Source: Cyclospora cayetanensis (lineage: Eukaryota; Apicomplexa; Conoidasida; Eucoccidiorida; Eimeriidae). Taken from it: a DNA stretch of 64,000 nt. Below, piece after piece: positions 23,571 through 34,917 of the stretch. Location of the stretch: contig NW_020312068.1 in NCBI RefSeq assembly GCF_002999335.1, forward strand, positions 53,330 to 117,329, written 5' to 3'. Below the pieces are notes generated by a model. It was not told the DNA's origin. It ran no database searches and saw only the letters and a list, made by a program, of their open reading frames with translations. Every line of letters begins with the position of its first letter. Positions within the stretch are counted from its first letter, which is position 1. The translations under genes were made by a program, and so were the position numbers.

Positions 23571-24519
23571 TACACGTTATTCGGTATTGTCTGAGAATGC
23601 TCAGGAGCGCGAATACCCCATGAGTTTGTCTCCTCATTTACTACCGACTTCAAACTAGGCTCGGTTGACATGGCCTCCCCATCCATAGGCTCTAAGTCCC
23701 AACGTGGAGTTTCCTTCCGAGCCAAACACGATTGAGGTTGGCAAAATTGCTCTCTAAAATCTCAAGCAGTATATCATTTACGGGAGACCCAACGGTCAGC
23801 TGTTTGGAGACTAATCGCTGCCTATCCTGCAAGCATCTGAAGTAACACTCTGAGTACGCTTCATGTATTAGTAGATTGCCGTGCTTCAGTGTTCTCAGTT
23901 CTTCCAAAGTTTACGTTTGAGAAGATCTTGGTACAAACCAATAGATCAGGGCTTGAAACAAGGCTTGAATCGTGGTAATTCCTACAGGCAGACGACGTTC
24001 TCTTCAAGAATTAAGCCACACTTGAGATGCTCCTCTCCCAATTAGCGGGCCACGAATGACAACCTCTTTCTCCTCATCTGCGGAGTACATACCACAGTAC
24101 ATCTCAAAGCGGCTGATGAAATCTTCGAGTAATTGACGATCCTGACGGACAGCATACCTTTCTTATACGTATGACCTCAAAGCAAGCATTCAAAAACGCT
24201 TTGCCCGCTAAGGCACCATACCTTTTCCCATTTGTGGAGCCACTGTGTTCACATCAGCTTGCAGGACAGTTGTTGCCTCCTCAATGTGCACTGCGACACC
24301 ATCTACTTCCATCGCAAGAGAGTGCTTCTTCCCCTACCTTGTTGCCGGAGATTAATATATTATTAGGTGCCAATTATATTCATCAAGTCTAGACAAATCT
24401 TTAGAAAAGCTGGGCTACTGTTTCCACAACGAGTGGATGAAGGGGGAGCAAAAGCATCGAGCTATGCAGTGCTACCAAAATGTAAAGCTTAAACGAAGGC
24501 CTCAGTAGGGAGAATACTT

Positions 24520-24716
24520 GACTTCACACTCCATACAAACATTTTGATGAATTGTCAATTATCTTTAAAAGAATTCCAGCCTTTTCCCCTCCGCGCCTCT
24601 CAGAGTTCCTGAGATGACGGGGGAAGGACGGCTAGGGTGCTCAGAGGCGAACCTTTTAGGCATTATGAGTATTTACAGCCAGTTGCACATACCATCTGGT
24701 GCACACGCACACAACA
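24520..24716 (-). repeat. LTR-like fragment, copy 4
   Basis: Blocks CACTCCATACAAACA, CCCCTCCGCGCCTCTCAGAG, GATGACGGGGGAAGGACGGCTAGGGTG and GGTGCACACGCACACAACATTG follow the same order as the other copies. It sits upstream, in minus-strand sense, of the gag remnant, as a 5' LTR would. Confidence 0.5.
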
Positions 24717-26406
24717 TTGCTTGTACCGATATAGAAGTATTCTGCAGCAAATTAGGTATATGAATACTACAAATACAAGCCATAACTAATGTAGTCGCAA
24801 GTGTTTGAGTGCAGCGTTGACGGCTACACCCTGTATTCGTGGAAAAACTAAATTCCTTCTTTTTTAAAACCCAGCTAGACGCCCTGTAGCTGAGCCTATG
24901 TAGTAACCCTAAGCTTGAAAGGATGGCACATGTGATTAGTGGATGATATATACAGAGTTGGGGCACAAAACTGACTTTTATCACTTTTTTCACCACCCCT
25001 GTTAGAGGCAACTCGGATTTTCAGCTCACCGTATGTTTACAATGAAGAAGAGGCGAAGAGCAGACACATTGGTGGGTGTATGGACAGGCACTGTAGTAAT
25101 AAATAGCTGACTGTTCTTGTGGTGACTTCAAGATCCTGGCCACGGCAGGTAACTCACCACGGCACCTCAGCTAGCTGCGCCCGAACACTTATTAGAAGGC
25201 CCTTATACCATGACTCATGGTGCGGCATCTGTCAGCTGTAAAACCATGGGGCCAAAGACGAAAGTCCCTGCTGCAACCTTTACCTGCCTGCACCCGAGTT
25301 TATTGACTACCCTGCCGAGTTGCCTTACTCAGGGCTTTCGTGTTGCCTAGTGACTCGGGATTGTGAGCTACCTTAGGCCTACCGCCGGTGAAGGGAATCT
25401 TCTCTTTTCAAGGAGATTGCCGTTTGCGTCATGACAAACAAGGCACTTATCCCTTAACGATCCTGCACTTTGGCTTACTCTACACATTGAACTCTGCGTG
25501 TCACCTGCCACGGTGATTTGGAGAAATTACCTTTACCCAATCTAGTTATTGCAGATAAAACCCATGCAATACCTCTGCGTATTCTCTCGAACCAGGGCGT
25601 TACACTGTTCTTCCATTCGTAAACCCGAAAATACTGCTCCTTACTTTTATCACGCTGGGGACACTGGAAGCTGTGGAACTCCTTTAATGAACACATTGGA
25701 AGGAGATATGGGAAAAGAGGGATATGGAATGAAAAGGAAGATTATAGATAGACAAGATGACGCTTGCGGTTCTGCAGTAATCGGAGTGCAGGGATGCACA
25801 TTCACAGGTACTTCAGAAGTGAGTGACGGCTGCCTCGCGTGCAAAGCCCAACGAAGATAACAAAATAAGCCCCTTTAAAATGTCACTGCGGCCTGAAATG
25901 CAGAATTAAACGTCTCTGTGTTCAGCGAGCCCTACGCCGCTGCTGCAGCAGAGCCTATGAGAGTACAACAAGTTTTGGCGAAATACACCATAGACGGTCC
26001 AGGTTCTTGGGGCCATAATGCTTCATTATTTCAGCTATTTGAAAATGCATTTCATGCATCTCCCAGGTGCTTGCAAACCAGAATAGCCCCCCCGGGTGTC
26101 GCGCCGTCGGCAGCCTCTAGTAGGAGCGCGTTCTCCAGGTGGCTTTTCTTTTGGCGTGGTTGCAGTTCATATCTGTTTTATTTCTTCTTCTTTCTTTGCA
26201 CTTAAAGGGGAAGGGCATCTGTGTGCTGGCCAAAGACCCCCTGGCTGAAGGGCAGCAATTCTAGTCTACATACACCCGGCTGAGGAGTAATGCAACCGCC
26301 CCTGCCGTTTAAGCTGCGCAGCCGCTTTCAACCCTCCACCTCTTGAGCTTTTAGCAATCAATTGTAGCCACCACAAACAGCAATCAACATACAGGGAGGG
26401 AGGGAA
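24717..26406. other. intergenic stretch before the GYF gene
   Basis: No gene was recognised. The last 500 bases become CAG- and C-rich and probably hold the promoter and 5' UTR of the GYF-domain gene. The start ATG at 26407 follows a purine run GGGAGGGAGGGAA. Confidence 0.4.
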
Positions 26407-29400
26407 ATGCATCCGTATAACGCCTCAGCGTACACCCGGGGACAGACATGCGAGCTGTCCACATGGAAGGGCCCCCCCCAAGGCGGCAAGCACCACAGAT
26501 TTAGCGGCCCAGAGCCCGTTCCTAATGCTCATGCAGGGCCACTTGGCTCATCGCCGCCAGGTTTTGTGGATAATAAGGCCCCCGTCCCTCAGTGGGGCCC
26601 TAGCCAGCGAGGAGGCCCTCCCGTAGTGCCCCGTCGCGCTCCTATGTTTGGCACGGCCTCAGGATGGGGGCCACCACCTGCCACTCAGTCTAGCCAGTGC
26701 GGACTCCCCACCATGGGGGGCCATGCACCGTTCGCCGGTGGTAGTGAAGGGTACGGGAAAGCCAGCTCGGGGGTTCCTCATCAGCCAAGGACCGTCCCGA
26801 GTTCTTGGGAAAGCACCCCTGATATCGTTAACAATCGACAGGCCCATCTTGAAAGCATGCCTCAAGGCGGACCAAGGGGAATGGGGCCCCCTAAGAGCCA
26901 TGGGCACCAGGGACCTCCACCATTCGGCAGTTTGGACGCATGGGGGCCCTCTCAGGCTGATCGCCGATGTGGAGGGCCACCTCCTGCGCACCAGCATGAA
27001 GCGATTTCGTCATGGCCATCTCCCCTAGCGTATGACAGTGCGCAGTACCACCGGGGTGGCGGCCCCCTAACACGAGGAGTACCCTCCGACGGGTCTCCGC
27101 CATCCATAGGAGGCCCCTCCCCGTCACAGCGGGGGTCCCCGCATGGTGTCCAGCTTTTCCATGATGGGGGACGTGGGGAGGGTCACTTTCAAGTCAACAC
27201 TTCGGGAGGCCTGCCTCCACCGCCGAGGGGCCCCGGGGTGTCTGAAGTCACCGGCGCTTCTGGGCCTCCTGGAGTTCCTGGGCCCCCTGGAGGTCAAGGG
27301 CCTCATGGAGCAGCTCCTCGAGCTCCAGGGCGTCCTGGGGCCTTTCGAGGCCCAGGAGTCCTTGGAGGCCCAGGAGGCCGAGGGTCTCTTGGGGCCCCCA
27401 GAGGCGTAGGAGTTCCAGGGCCTCCTGGGGCCCCTAGAGGCCCTGGAGGCCCTGGAGTCCCAGGGCCTCCAGGGCCTCCGGGGCCTCCTGGAGGTCGGGG
27501 ACTTCCTGTGGGTCCGCGGCCAGGGAGCGCCACGGCCCCAGGGGCCCCCCATCCTCAGACGTTTCAAAGTTTCGTGTCGGATCCCGAAGAGGGGCGGCCG
27601 AACGGTAGCACCAGCTGGCGGGGCACTATAATTTCAGGGGTCCTTCCGCAGCCGCCTGCTGCAAGCGCAGAGAGGGGCAGCTTTCTAGGGCCCCAGCAGC
27701 CTCCCTTGGGGTCCGCGGAGCTTTCTTTCGGCCGAAGACCGTTGGGGCCTCCCTCGGGGGCCCCCCCTCCCGCATGGAACGCAAGAACTGCAGCAGAAGC
27801 AGCAGCAGCAGAGGCAGCAGCAGCGGCAGTCAGCCGCTGCATTGTCACGGGCGCAGTTCCTAAAGAGGCTCTAATGGGGCCCCCAAGTCGGGGCCCGGGT
27901 CCCAGGGAGGGCGCACCCCTGCAGCCTTCCTACAACAGGGGGGGGCCCCCTAGGGGCCCCCAGGGGCCCCCAGGCGCTACAGGAGCGTATTTGGCTGTGC
28001 CTCCTCCGAGGGGCCAAGTGCCTCCCCGTCATCCGGTGAGCTCGCAAGGACCTACAGAGGACGAGGCCCCTGGTGAGCCCCCCTCAAGCAGATCCATGCA
28101 GAATTTTGTTTATGATTCTCCAGCGCATACCAGCAGCCTCGTCTTCAATTCTTCTCACCCACATCAGATGCAGCAGCAGCATGTGCAGCAGCAGCAACAA
28201 CAGCAACAACATATGCAGCAGCAGCAGCAGCATGTGCAACAGCAGCAACAACATATGCAGCAGCAGCAGCATGTGCAACAGCAGCAACGCATGCAGCAGC
28301 AACGCCAGCATGTGCAACAGCTCCAAATACAGCAGGAACAGCACGATCAACAGCAGATCCACCAGCAACTGCAGCAACATGGGCCCGCGGTCAACGCCGA
28401 TGGGGATGAACAGTTCAAGCCACTTCTCTCCGCAGATGCGGCGATGCAGCTGCTCTTGCTGGCAGCACCACAACAGCAACAGCAGCACCCGCAACATGCA
28501 AGTCTACCTGCTCAAAGTGGGATCCTACCCACAGCTGCAGAGGCAGCAGCAGCGGCTGCTGTGGCAGTACCTCCACAACAGCAACAGCAGCAGCGGGCAG
28601 TATCGGAAGCACTGCTTCGTGGGCTTGCAATGGGGGCTCAGCTGCAGCTGCAGCAACAGAATGCCAACAAGGGTCCTCAGAATCCACTTTCCATACTGGA
28701 ATCTTCGCAGCAACAACTCGTGCTGTTGGAGTCGCTGCGGTCTGCAGCAGCAGCCGCTACAGCCACTGCTGTACAGCCAACCCATGAGGCGGGAGATCCC
28801 ACCCAGCTGCTGAAACAGTTGCAGCAGCACTTGCAGCAGCACAACCCTGCGGCGTTGCCTGCTCTTTTGTCCCTTCAGCAAACGATCCAGTCTGCTTCTG
28901 TCGCTAGTCTGCAGCAACAACCAAGGCTACAGCAGCAGCAGCGTACCCAGCCACAGCAGCAGCACAGTCAGCTGCAGCCGCAGCAGCAGCTACCTCAGAG
29001 CTCCACGTCTCAGCAGCAACCACATCAGCAACTGCTCCAGGGCCCTACGCCTCTGCAGCAGCAGCACCTCGCTGCAGCGCTGCAGCTGCAGCAGTCAGAC
29101 AGCTGCGCTGCGGACGATGGCCACTCCGTTAATGAATATGCATCTCAAGACACCGGGCAGCAGCAGCAGCAACCCAGACAGCAGCAGGCCCAGCAAGGGG
29201 ATCCGCAGCAGCAGGGATACAGCAGGACCAAGAGCTCGGTATGCTTATTTAGTGCAAGATCTTCTGTGAACCGGCACATACCTGCTGAGTCTTTATTGTG
29301 CTGGCTGCAGAGGACCACAAAGAAGATGAGCACATTTCTTATCCTCTAGAGCTAGTCGGTTATTTCTCCCTTTTCGTCTGTTGCTTGTTGCTGAATTTGT

Positions 29401-30895
29401 TTTTTGTGGCGTTTCTCGTGCTTTTTCAGTTGTTGCAGGAGTTATGTGCAGTTCCCGAACCGCTGTTCGACCCACAGGAGAATGAAGCAGCCCACACCTG
29501 GTGTTATTTGGATGCATACAACAAGGTAGTTCACGCCTTGTTCCTTCGCACACGCAAACTTTTTGTTTCATGCTGTGCGTTTTTGTATCTCCTTCATCTG
29601 CACTGTATGTCAAGTTCCCATTTATCCATCTTGTCTGCCTGCCACTGCTTCTATTTATCCGTATTTGGCAAGGCCGGCTTTTCTGCTTTCTTCCTCTCGC
29701 GCTGCTTCTAGCTTGCCCCGTGACTGCCTTTCTCTCAGTACTCGCTGCTTTGCTTTTGATCAGACGTGGGTACTTGGTGTATGTGAATATCCGGCTGCTC
29801 TTTCTCTAGCCCATTCCGCGTCTCGTCGCATTTGTCTTTCCCTCCTTCACTCTTTTGCCTACTTGTCGGATGCTGAATCCGTGAACCCCTATCTTTTGGA
29901 GGAATTCCACTGTGTAGTTCGTATTAGATACATGGGCATGAATGCAAATGCTTCCCTTTGGCTTCCCTCCCCTGCTGTTCTGCGGTATGTACTGGCATCC
30001 TAGAATCATTACTTGGTGTTCCCATCCTTGCCATTTAATGCAGTGTCAGGGCCCCTTCTCCACTTTGGCTATGCTGCGGTGGCTTGAAGCCGGGTACTTT
30101 GATTCATCACGGCCTCTCAAAAGAGACGATGAGAAAGGCTTCACACCGTTGCATGATGGCACGAGGATAAAGAAAGCAGCCAAAGACATTATTCTATCAG
30201 CCCGCAGCCAGAAACACGTGAGGACTGGATGTTATGCTTGAACTATGAATGCATCAATCTGTTAGTGAATACCTTAAAGCAGAAGGTAATCGAAGCAAGT
30301 TAGAGGGAGTGGATGGGAGGGATATGACAAATTTTGGAGGAAATTTTTTGTTCTGCTTTATGAAACTGCTACATGCAGAGGTCGTCCGCTGAGACAATGG
30401 AATATCCACGTTCCGCGTAAGCTTGCTTACATCCCATTTTGGACGCTTGACGCAGAATTAGGCCTTTTTATCGTGTCTCCTTATATTGCACTCTGCCTTT
30501 AATTCCGCTTTTCACTATCTCCAGGTGCATGTGCATCCATTCCCTTGCGTACTTTCTCCTGCGTCTATCGTTTCTTATTATGTCTGCGTCGTGTTCCTTT
30601 TTTGATGTGGGCGCACCTGCAGACTTTCCCTAGAAGCAAAGGTTCAATCTGCACACGCAGCTCTTGCGCCCCTCTACGTTTTGGCACGCAAGGTGAAGAT
30701 AGCAGAAAATGAGCATACACGGGTTGTACGGGTCGTTAGGGCCGTTTTAAATGCTGCAAGCCTATGGCAAGGCTTCAGGAACACGTTACACTTCATTTTA
30801 TTGAGTAGAGTTGCACATTCAGCTGATTCTTTGTGCAGGATCGCGCGCGCCCCGGTACTCCGTTAACGAGGAATGAGAAGAAGAGGAAAATATGA
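26407..30895 (+). CDS. GYF-domain protein with collagen-like and polyQ regions
   Basis: GYF domains bind proline-rich peptides, often in mRNA decay, splicing or translational repression complexes. Seven exons join in phase to 1,102 residues: 26407-29238, 29313-29354, 29430-29525, 30044-30217, 30379-30416, 30623-30692, 30839-30895. The first exon codes for a Pro/Gly-rich N-terminus, about 35 Gly-X-Y triplets near residues 265-380, an Ala run near 470, and glutamine-rich sequence from about 590 to 940. The GYF domain spans the junction of exons 3 and 4, W982-C-Y, then Q992-G-P-F, M1000, W1003 and G1007-Y-F, a full match to the signature. The tail ends in a basic RNEKKRK stretch. The second intron (29355-29429) is open in frame, so it could be retained. 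GIGYF-type function is inference. Confidence 0.85.
27200..27545 (+). repeat. collagen-like Gly-X-Y coding repeat
   Basis: Codons cycle as GGN-CCN-NNN with many G-P-P and G-P-R triplets. The underlying DNA is a diverged GGCCTCCTGG-type repeat of nine-base units. The minus strand is open here too, for the same reason. Confidence 0.85.
28166..28340 (+). repeat. CAG/CAA array coding H-[MV]-Q(n) units
   Basis: Repeated blocks code for His-Met or His-Val followed by three to nine Gln, such as HMQQQQQ and HVQQQQQ. CAA interruptions and unit-sized spacing suggest growth by duplication of about 18-30 base units, not only single-codon slippage. Confidence 0.85.
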
Positions 30896-32576
30896 ACTCT
30901 CCTAAAGTGTTACATTAAAGTTGGGCAGTACTCCAACAAGCGAGCATACAAATGGTTCGAAGCCAGAATGCCGCAAACCATTTGAGGTGCAGCAACAGTG
31001 GGAGAACCAACATATTTTGCACAGATGGAGGTGACAGGGCATCAGTATTGCCGGAAAATTCCTCCGTTATTGTAAATGAGAGGGACGGCCCTAGTTTTAC
31101 TCTGCTGTAATGTGTGCCACTGGGTCTTTTCTCTTTGAATAGGGTTCCATTGCAGTTATAATCCTGGCATGGGCTGACTATGGTTTTGGTTAGTGGCGAG
31201 CATAGGCGATTGCGGATGGTGTGTGGCTATTGTTTGAGGAGTGGTAGAGGGGAGTCAGAAGCATATTTGCGCGTGCCTCTTTTTTTGCCTCCACGACGTT
31301 TGCGGTATTGGCGAAGCCTCCCACAAAAAAGTGGGAGCATTCGCTTGCTCTCGCGCATCGATGTCCATTCTGATGAGTGTCTAGAAAATGAACTTAATTG
31401 AAGCTTCTAGTAGGTCCGTTATTATTCTGTTATATATACAGACGAGGCACGGAGACACGTAGAGACAGGAGGGGGGCATACCACAACAGGCGAAAGAGGA
31501 AACACAGGACGTAAGAAAGCAAATGATACGAGTTGAATCAACTACAGAATATGAATTTATGCCACCCCCTACCCTATTTCGCGTCGTTCTACTTCCGAGT
31601 TTTTTTCTTCCCATATTTCTCTTCTAAAGAGCTCAGGAACCGGTTGCCCGCCTCCTCCCGTTTGCTCATGTTACCCTGCAAGCAAGCAGAACGAAACAAA
31701 GCGAGCTGTGATTGTTCTTCGCACTCTCACTAGTGGGCCTGGATGTCAGGGTCCCTTGTCCACTGGAGTGAAGAAACAGGCAGAAAATGCATGCGTGCAT
31801 GGAACCGTGTGCAGAAAATGAAACGGCAGGACGCATGTTTGTTGTTGGACGCGACTAGCTGTGCTCCTAGAAGGGACCATTGAGTTTCAACTTTGCAAGT
31901 GAATCCACCGAGTTCCATGCACATGTGTTGCCCAAACTGTCTATGCACGGCTTCAGCAAACGGAATTGAGCGTAAGGTCGATACGCCGCAGAGTCCGTCG
32001 TCACATTGGCTGCTCGTATATTTCTGTGTTGTGTGGGTAAGAGTTACAGGCATGTTGTGGTTTGTGCCCCATAATGTGCATAGACACTCTCGCATTGGCG
32101 GCAGATGTGTAGTGCGAAATAAAAGAGTACACAATTCCATAAATGCATTATCCAGCAAGCAGTGATAGAAGTTGGGCCACTACAGGCAATCATCTGGAAA
32201 TCGAGGGAACACGCTGACTTCTGCTTCCTTTCTCTCAAGTATTGCTCGTGAGGTGCTTACGAGGATTGCAAGGGCCAAACTCGAAGTGTCCATTTTCTTT
32301 TTGCCTCCCTTTGCTGCCTCCCTGAAAACATATACCAGATAGAGTACAAACCAGCGAAAGATTGGCTGCGTTTTCACGCGTTTTTGGAATGTGAACTGCA
32401 ACTGTTGCAAGGAAAAGCATTTTAAACAACAAACTTAGCATATGTCTAGTAAAAGATACTGTAGATGTGGACATTGGACCTATTCTTCCCCCTTATGTCT
32501 ATTTTGAAGCATATATCCCTCTTGCTGCTTTTGATCGTTAGTATCGTTCTCTTTTGGCAAAGCTGCGTCTCTGCTC
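30896..32576. other. convergent intergenic region, no gene seen
   Basis: It lies between the 3' ends of the GYF gene and the J-protein gene. Short open frames have no motif, and composition is plain. It probably contains both 3' UTRs. Confidence 0.45.
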
Positions 32577-34078
32577 TTAGGGATATGTGTTTATTGACTT
32601 TTCTTCCTTTTTGGTCTTTTTCGTGAACTTCTCGGCGATCATGTCGAAACTTCTAATTGTCTCCTCAAGTGCAGCGGTTCGTTTAACCTTCTGAAGCAAA
32701 ACGGAAAATCACAGGCACTCGGACAGAAACAAGAAAATGAACAAAAGGTTCATCTGTTCGAATAATGGATGCCCGCGTGCTCTTCCATGTACATCGATAC
32801 ACTACAGATTGAACTGATTCGCTTCTGGCTCCCTAGAGGCCTTCCATGGATGAACGAAAAATTGAAAGAAGACGAGAGCAGGCTGGTGACAAGAGAACTC
32901 TTGCCTTTGGACTCAGATAAAAGGTATCGCTTTTACATCAGCACGCTTTGTAGTACATTTGAGGAGAGTGAGGGAACACGGCATACAGATTTCTTCCCTC
33001 CTTGCCCCTAAAATAGTATAAAAAGGTTGCATTCGCAGATATGTTAGGTATGTTGCAGACCAAAATACCTTTTCCTCCAACAAAAGGGATAGGATACTCT
33101 TGTATCGCTTCCAATCGCTGGGCTCGCTTAGAGGAATAAAGTCGAAGAAGAGAGTGAGATCCCCACGGAACCTACCGAAGCACAGACAGGGCCAGAAGAA
33201 ATAAGCCTGTGGGGTGAGAGAAGTGGTTTCCGCATCCTTAAAAAAAATTGTACGGAATTCTTCCCATGAGACTACATATCCTTCTCAGCCACTACAATCA
33301 ATTGAATTCTCATACTTGTTCACAAAGTCTAAAATATCCTCCTTTTCTTCCTCGCTGTTCAAGTACTTGGCTTTGAATTGGTCTATTGCCTCTTGCGTCA
33401 CCTCTGGGAATTTTTCCCTATAGTACCGGTACGCCTCCTCGTACGATTTACCCTCCAAAAGGTCCTCTCCAGTCTCTCCTAGTTAAAAAAAAAAAAACAA
33501 ATTCAAGTTCGTGGAGCCAGTAGAACACCATGTGGTGAGATTGGTGCAAGAGGTCGTATCCTCCGCCAAGGTATGTGCACAGGCGTAAAGGGCTTCGAAA
33601 TAAAGGTGGATCCCAAGCGGTTAAAAGGCTCACCTGTCCGGTCATATCTTTCTCGTTTTTTTGGATCACTGAGCACAGCATATGCTGCCTGCAGCCTCTG
33701 AAAGTGCTTAGTTGCTTCTTCTACAGATAGCACTTGTGCTGAGTCATCATACTTAACTTTCATCCCTTTCCCTCCATCTTCTCCTTCTATTTTAGTTCTT
33801 TCCCTCTGACGAACTTTGTCCGGATGGCACACTAAGGCACGCCGTCTATACGCCGCAGTTATCTCCCGGGGGGTTGCGTCGCTTGATACTCCCAAGAGAT
33901 CATACAGAGAATGGGTTTCTGCTTCGCCTACCCTCTTTCCTTTGCCTGATGAGGAAGACGCTTCCTCTGTATACTTGTCTTGATGCCCTCGTTGCTCTTT
34001 CGGTCTTTTGACTTTTCCGGAACCATTGATGGAGGTTGTGGTGGCAGCTGCCGATCGTTTGTTGCAAGGCCGAGTCAT
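32577..34078 (-). CDS. DNAJC9-like J-domain protein
   Basis: J proteins stimulate Hsp70. DNAJC9 is also a histone H3-H4 chaperone in animals. Exon 1 (34078-33634) has a basic low-complexity leader and then the J domain (SLYDLLGV..., HPD at residues 85-87, YAVLSDPKKRERYD). It ends phase 1 at a GTGAGC donor and joins the exon starting at 33478, after a T-rich tract, which codes AYRYYREKFPEVTQEAIDQF. This is the region after the J domain that marks DNAJC9. A later exon (33171-33069) reads GDLTLFFDFIPLSE. The last exon (32690-32577) codes a Lys-rich helix, RTAALEETIRSFDMIAEKF, before TAA. The junction into 33171 and any exon between 33069 and 32690 were not resolved. An in-frame upstream ATG at 34126 would add 16 residues. 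Confidence 0.78.
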
Positions 34079-34917
34079 CTTCTGTCTTTGTAAGTGTAAA
34101 GCGTTGACGTAAGTAACTTGGCGCATGTGAGCATATGTGCTGCAGAGCCTCAGAGATCCTCGCCGCCTTTTTACTTGACAACCAGGGAGAAATCATAACT
34201 CACAAAACGATCCAACTGCTGGTGTACTGCGCCAAGGGCGCCATTGACGAGAACGGTGGCTTGTTACAGTAAAAGCTAACAGTTGTTTGGAAAGCTACTT
34301 TGCAGGAAGAAGATCGCGGGGATGCGCCGTTTTCATTCCTGGGGCTGTTGGCACTGGAGAGACCCCACCGCTCAAACACGATCTGGTGTTTAGCGGTTGC
34401 TGTTTACCTTTGCGGAGACTCACAAGGACTTTTTCTACATAACCACACAAGCATTATCTTCCGTTTCATTTTAAAGTAGAAATTTCTTTACTTTCCGCCT
34501 TGCAGGGGTCCTAAAGCCCAAGGATGCTGGCCCTCCTCTGCTTCGAACAAGACAGACAAGAGGGCCCCTTGTATTAGGCGCTGCGGATTGTATTGCTGCT
34601 TTGCCTTTACTAAATCAACAAATATGTCGCATTGTTTCTTGCCACAGAAGAAGACTCATGTGATGCAGAATATTCCAGTAAAGCGGTGCTTCGACTGTCT
34701 GCACGATCGCCCTTTCAGTGTTCAAGTGTGAAGGCTATGATCACTTTTCGCTTTGTATCTGCCTGGCTTTTTTCTGTCCCACGGCGTCGTTCTGTAGACG
34801 TATCGTGCGGTCTGGTAGCGGATTTCTCGCTGTTTTTTTACTCAGCGTCGAGTCCACCATCCACAGCAAAGCTCTGCACGTCTTGCATTGAATTTTAGTC
34901 CTCTTGTCTTATGCCCA
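34079..34917. promoter_or_regulatory. divergent promoter region of J-protein and VPS4 genes
   Basis: The two genes start back to back with about 840 bases between their ATGs, so their promoters must lie here. No TATA box or known coccidian motif was recognised. The open frame at 34632-34898 has no coding features. Confidence 0.4.

Larger units (their letters stand above)
21740..24520 (-). mobile_element. decayed Ty3/gypsy-type retroelement (gag to integrase)
   Basis: Read on the minus strand, parts appear in Ty3/gypsy order. There is an LTR-like block at 24.5-24.7 kb, then a helical Gag capsid remnant at 23692-23907 (for example LLIHEAYSECYFRCLQDRQR). A zinc knuckle follows at 23570-23529, then a retropepsin-like remnant at 23084-23275 (LFKFADEENNAKI...). 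An integrase zinc-binding remnant lies at about 21928-21846, with the pattern WP-x5-V-x2-Y and a trailing Cys. A degraded stretch at 22427-22639 lies where RNase H or the RT connection should be. Frames are broken throughout. It matches the 3.7-5.3 kb relic over gag and protease. The assignment to chromoviruses rests on known Eimeria elements, not on a chromodomain seen here. Confidence 0.65.

Noticed and set aside
28166..28340. Regular repeat that could be mistaken for a CRISPR array
   Set aside because: The units are CAG/CAA codons inside a long exon with no unique spacers, in a eukaryotic genome.
30950..30970. Second tRNA B-box-like string (GGTTCGAAGCC)
   Set aside because: Flanking sequence does not form a cloverleaf.
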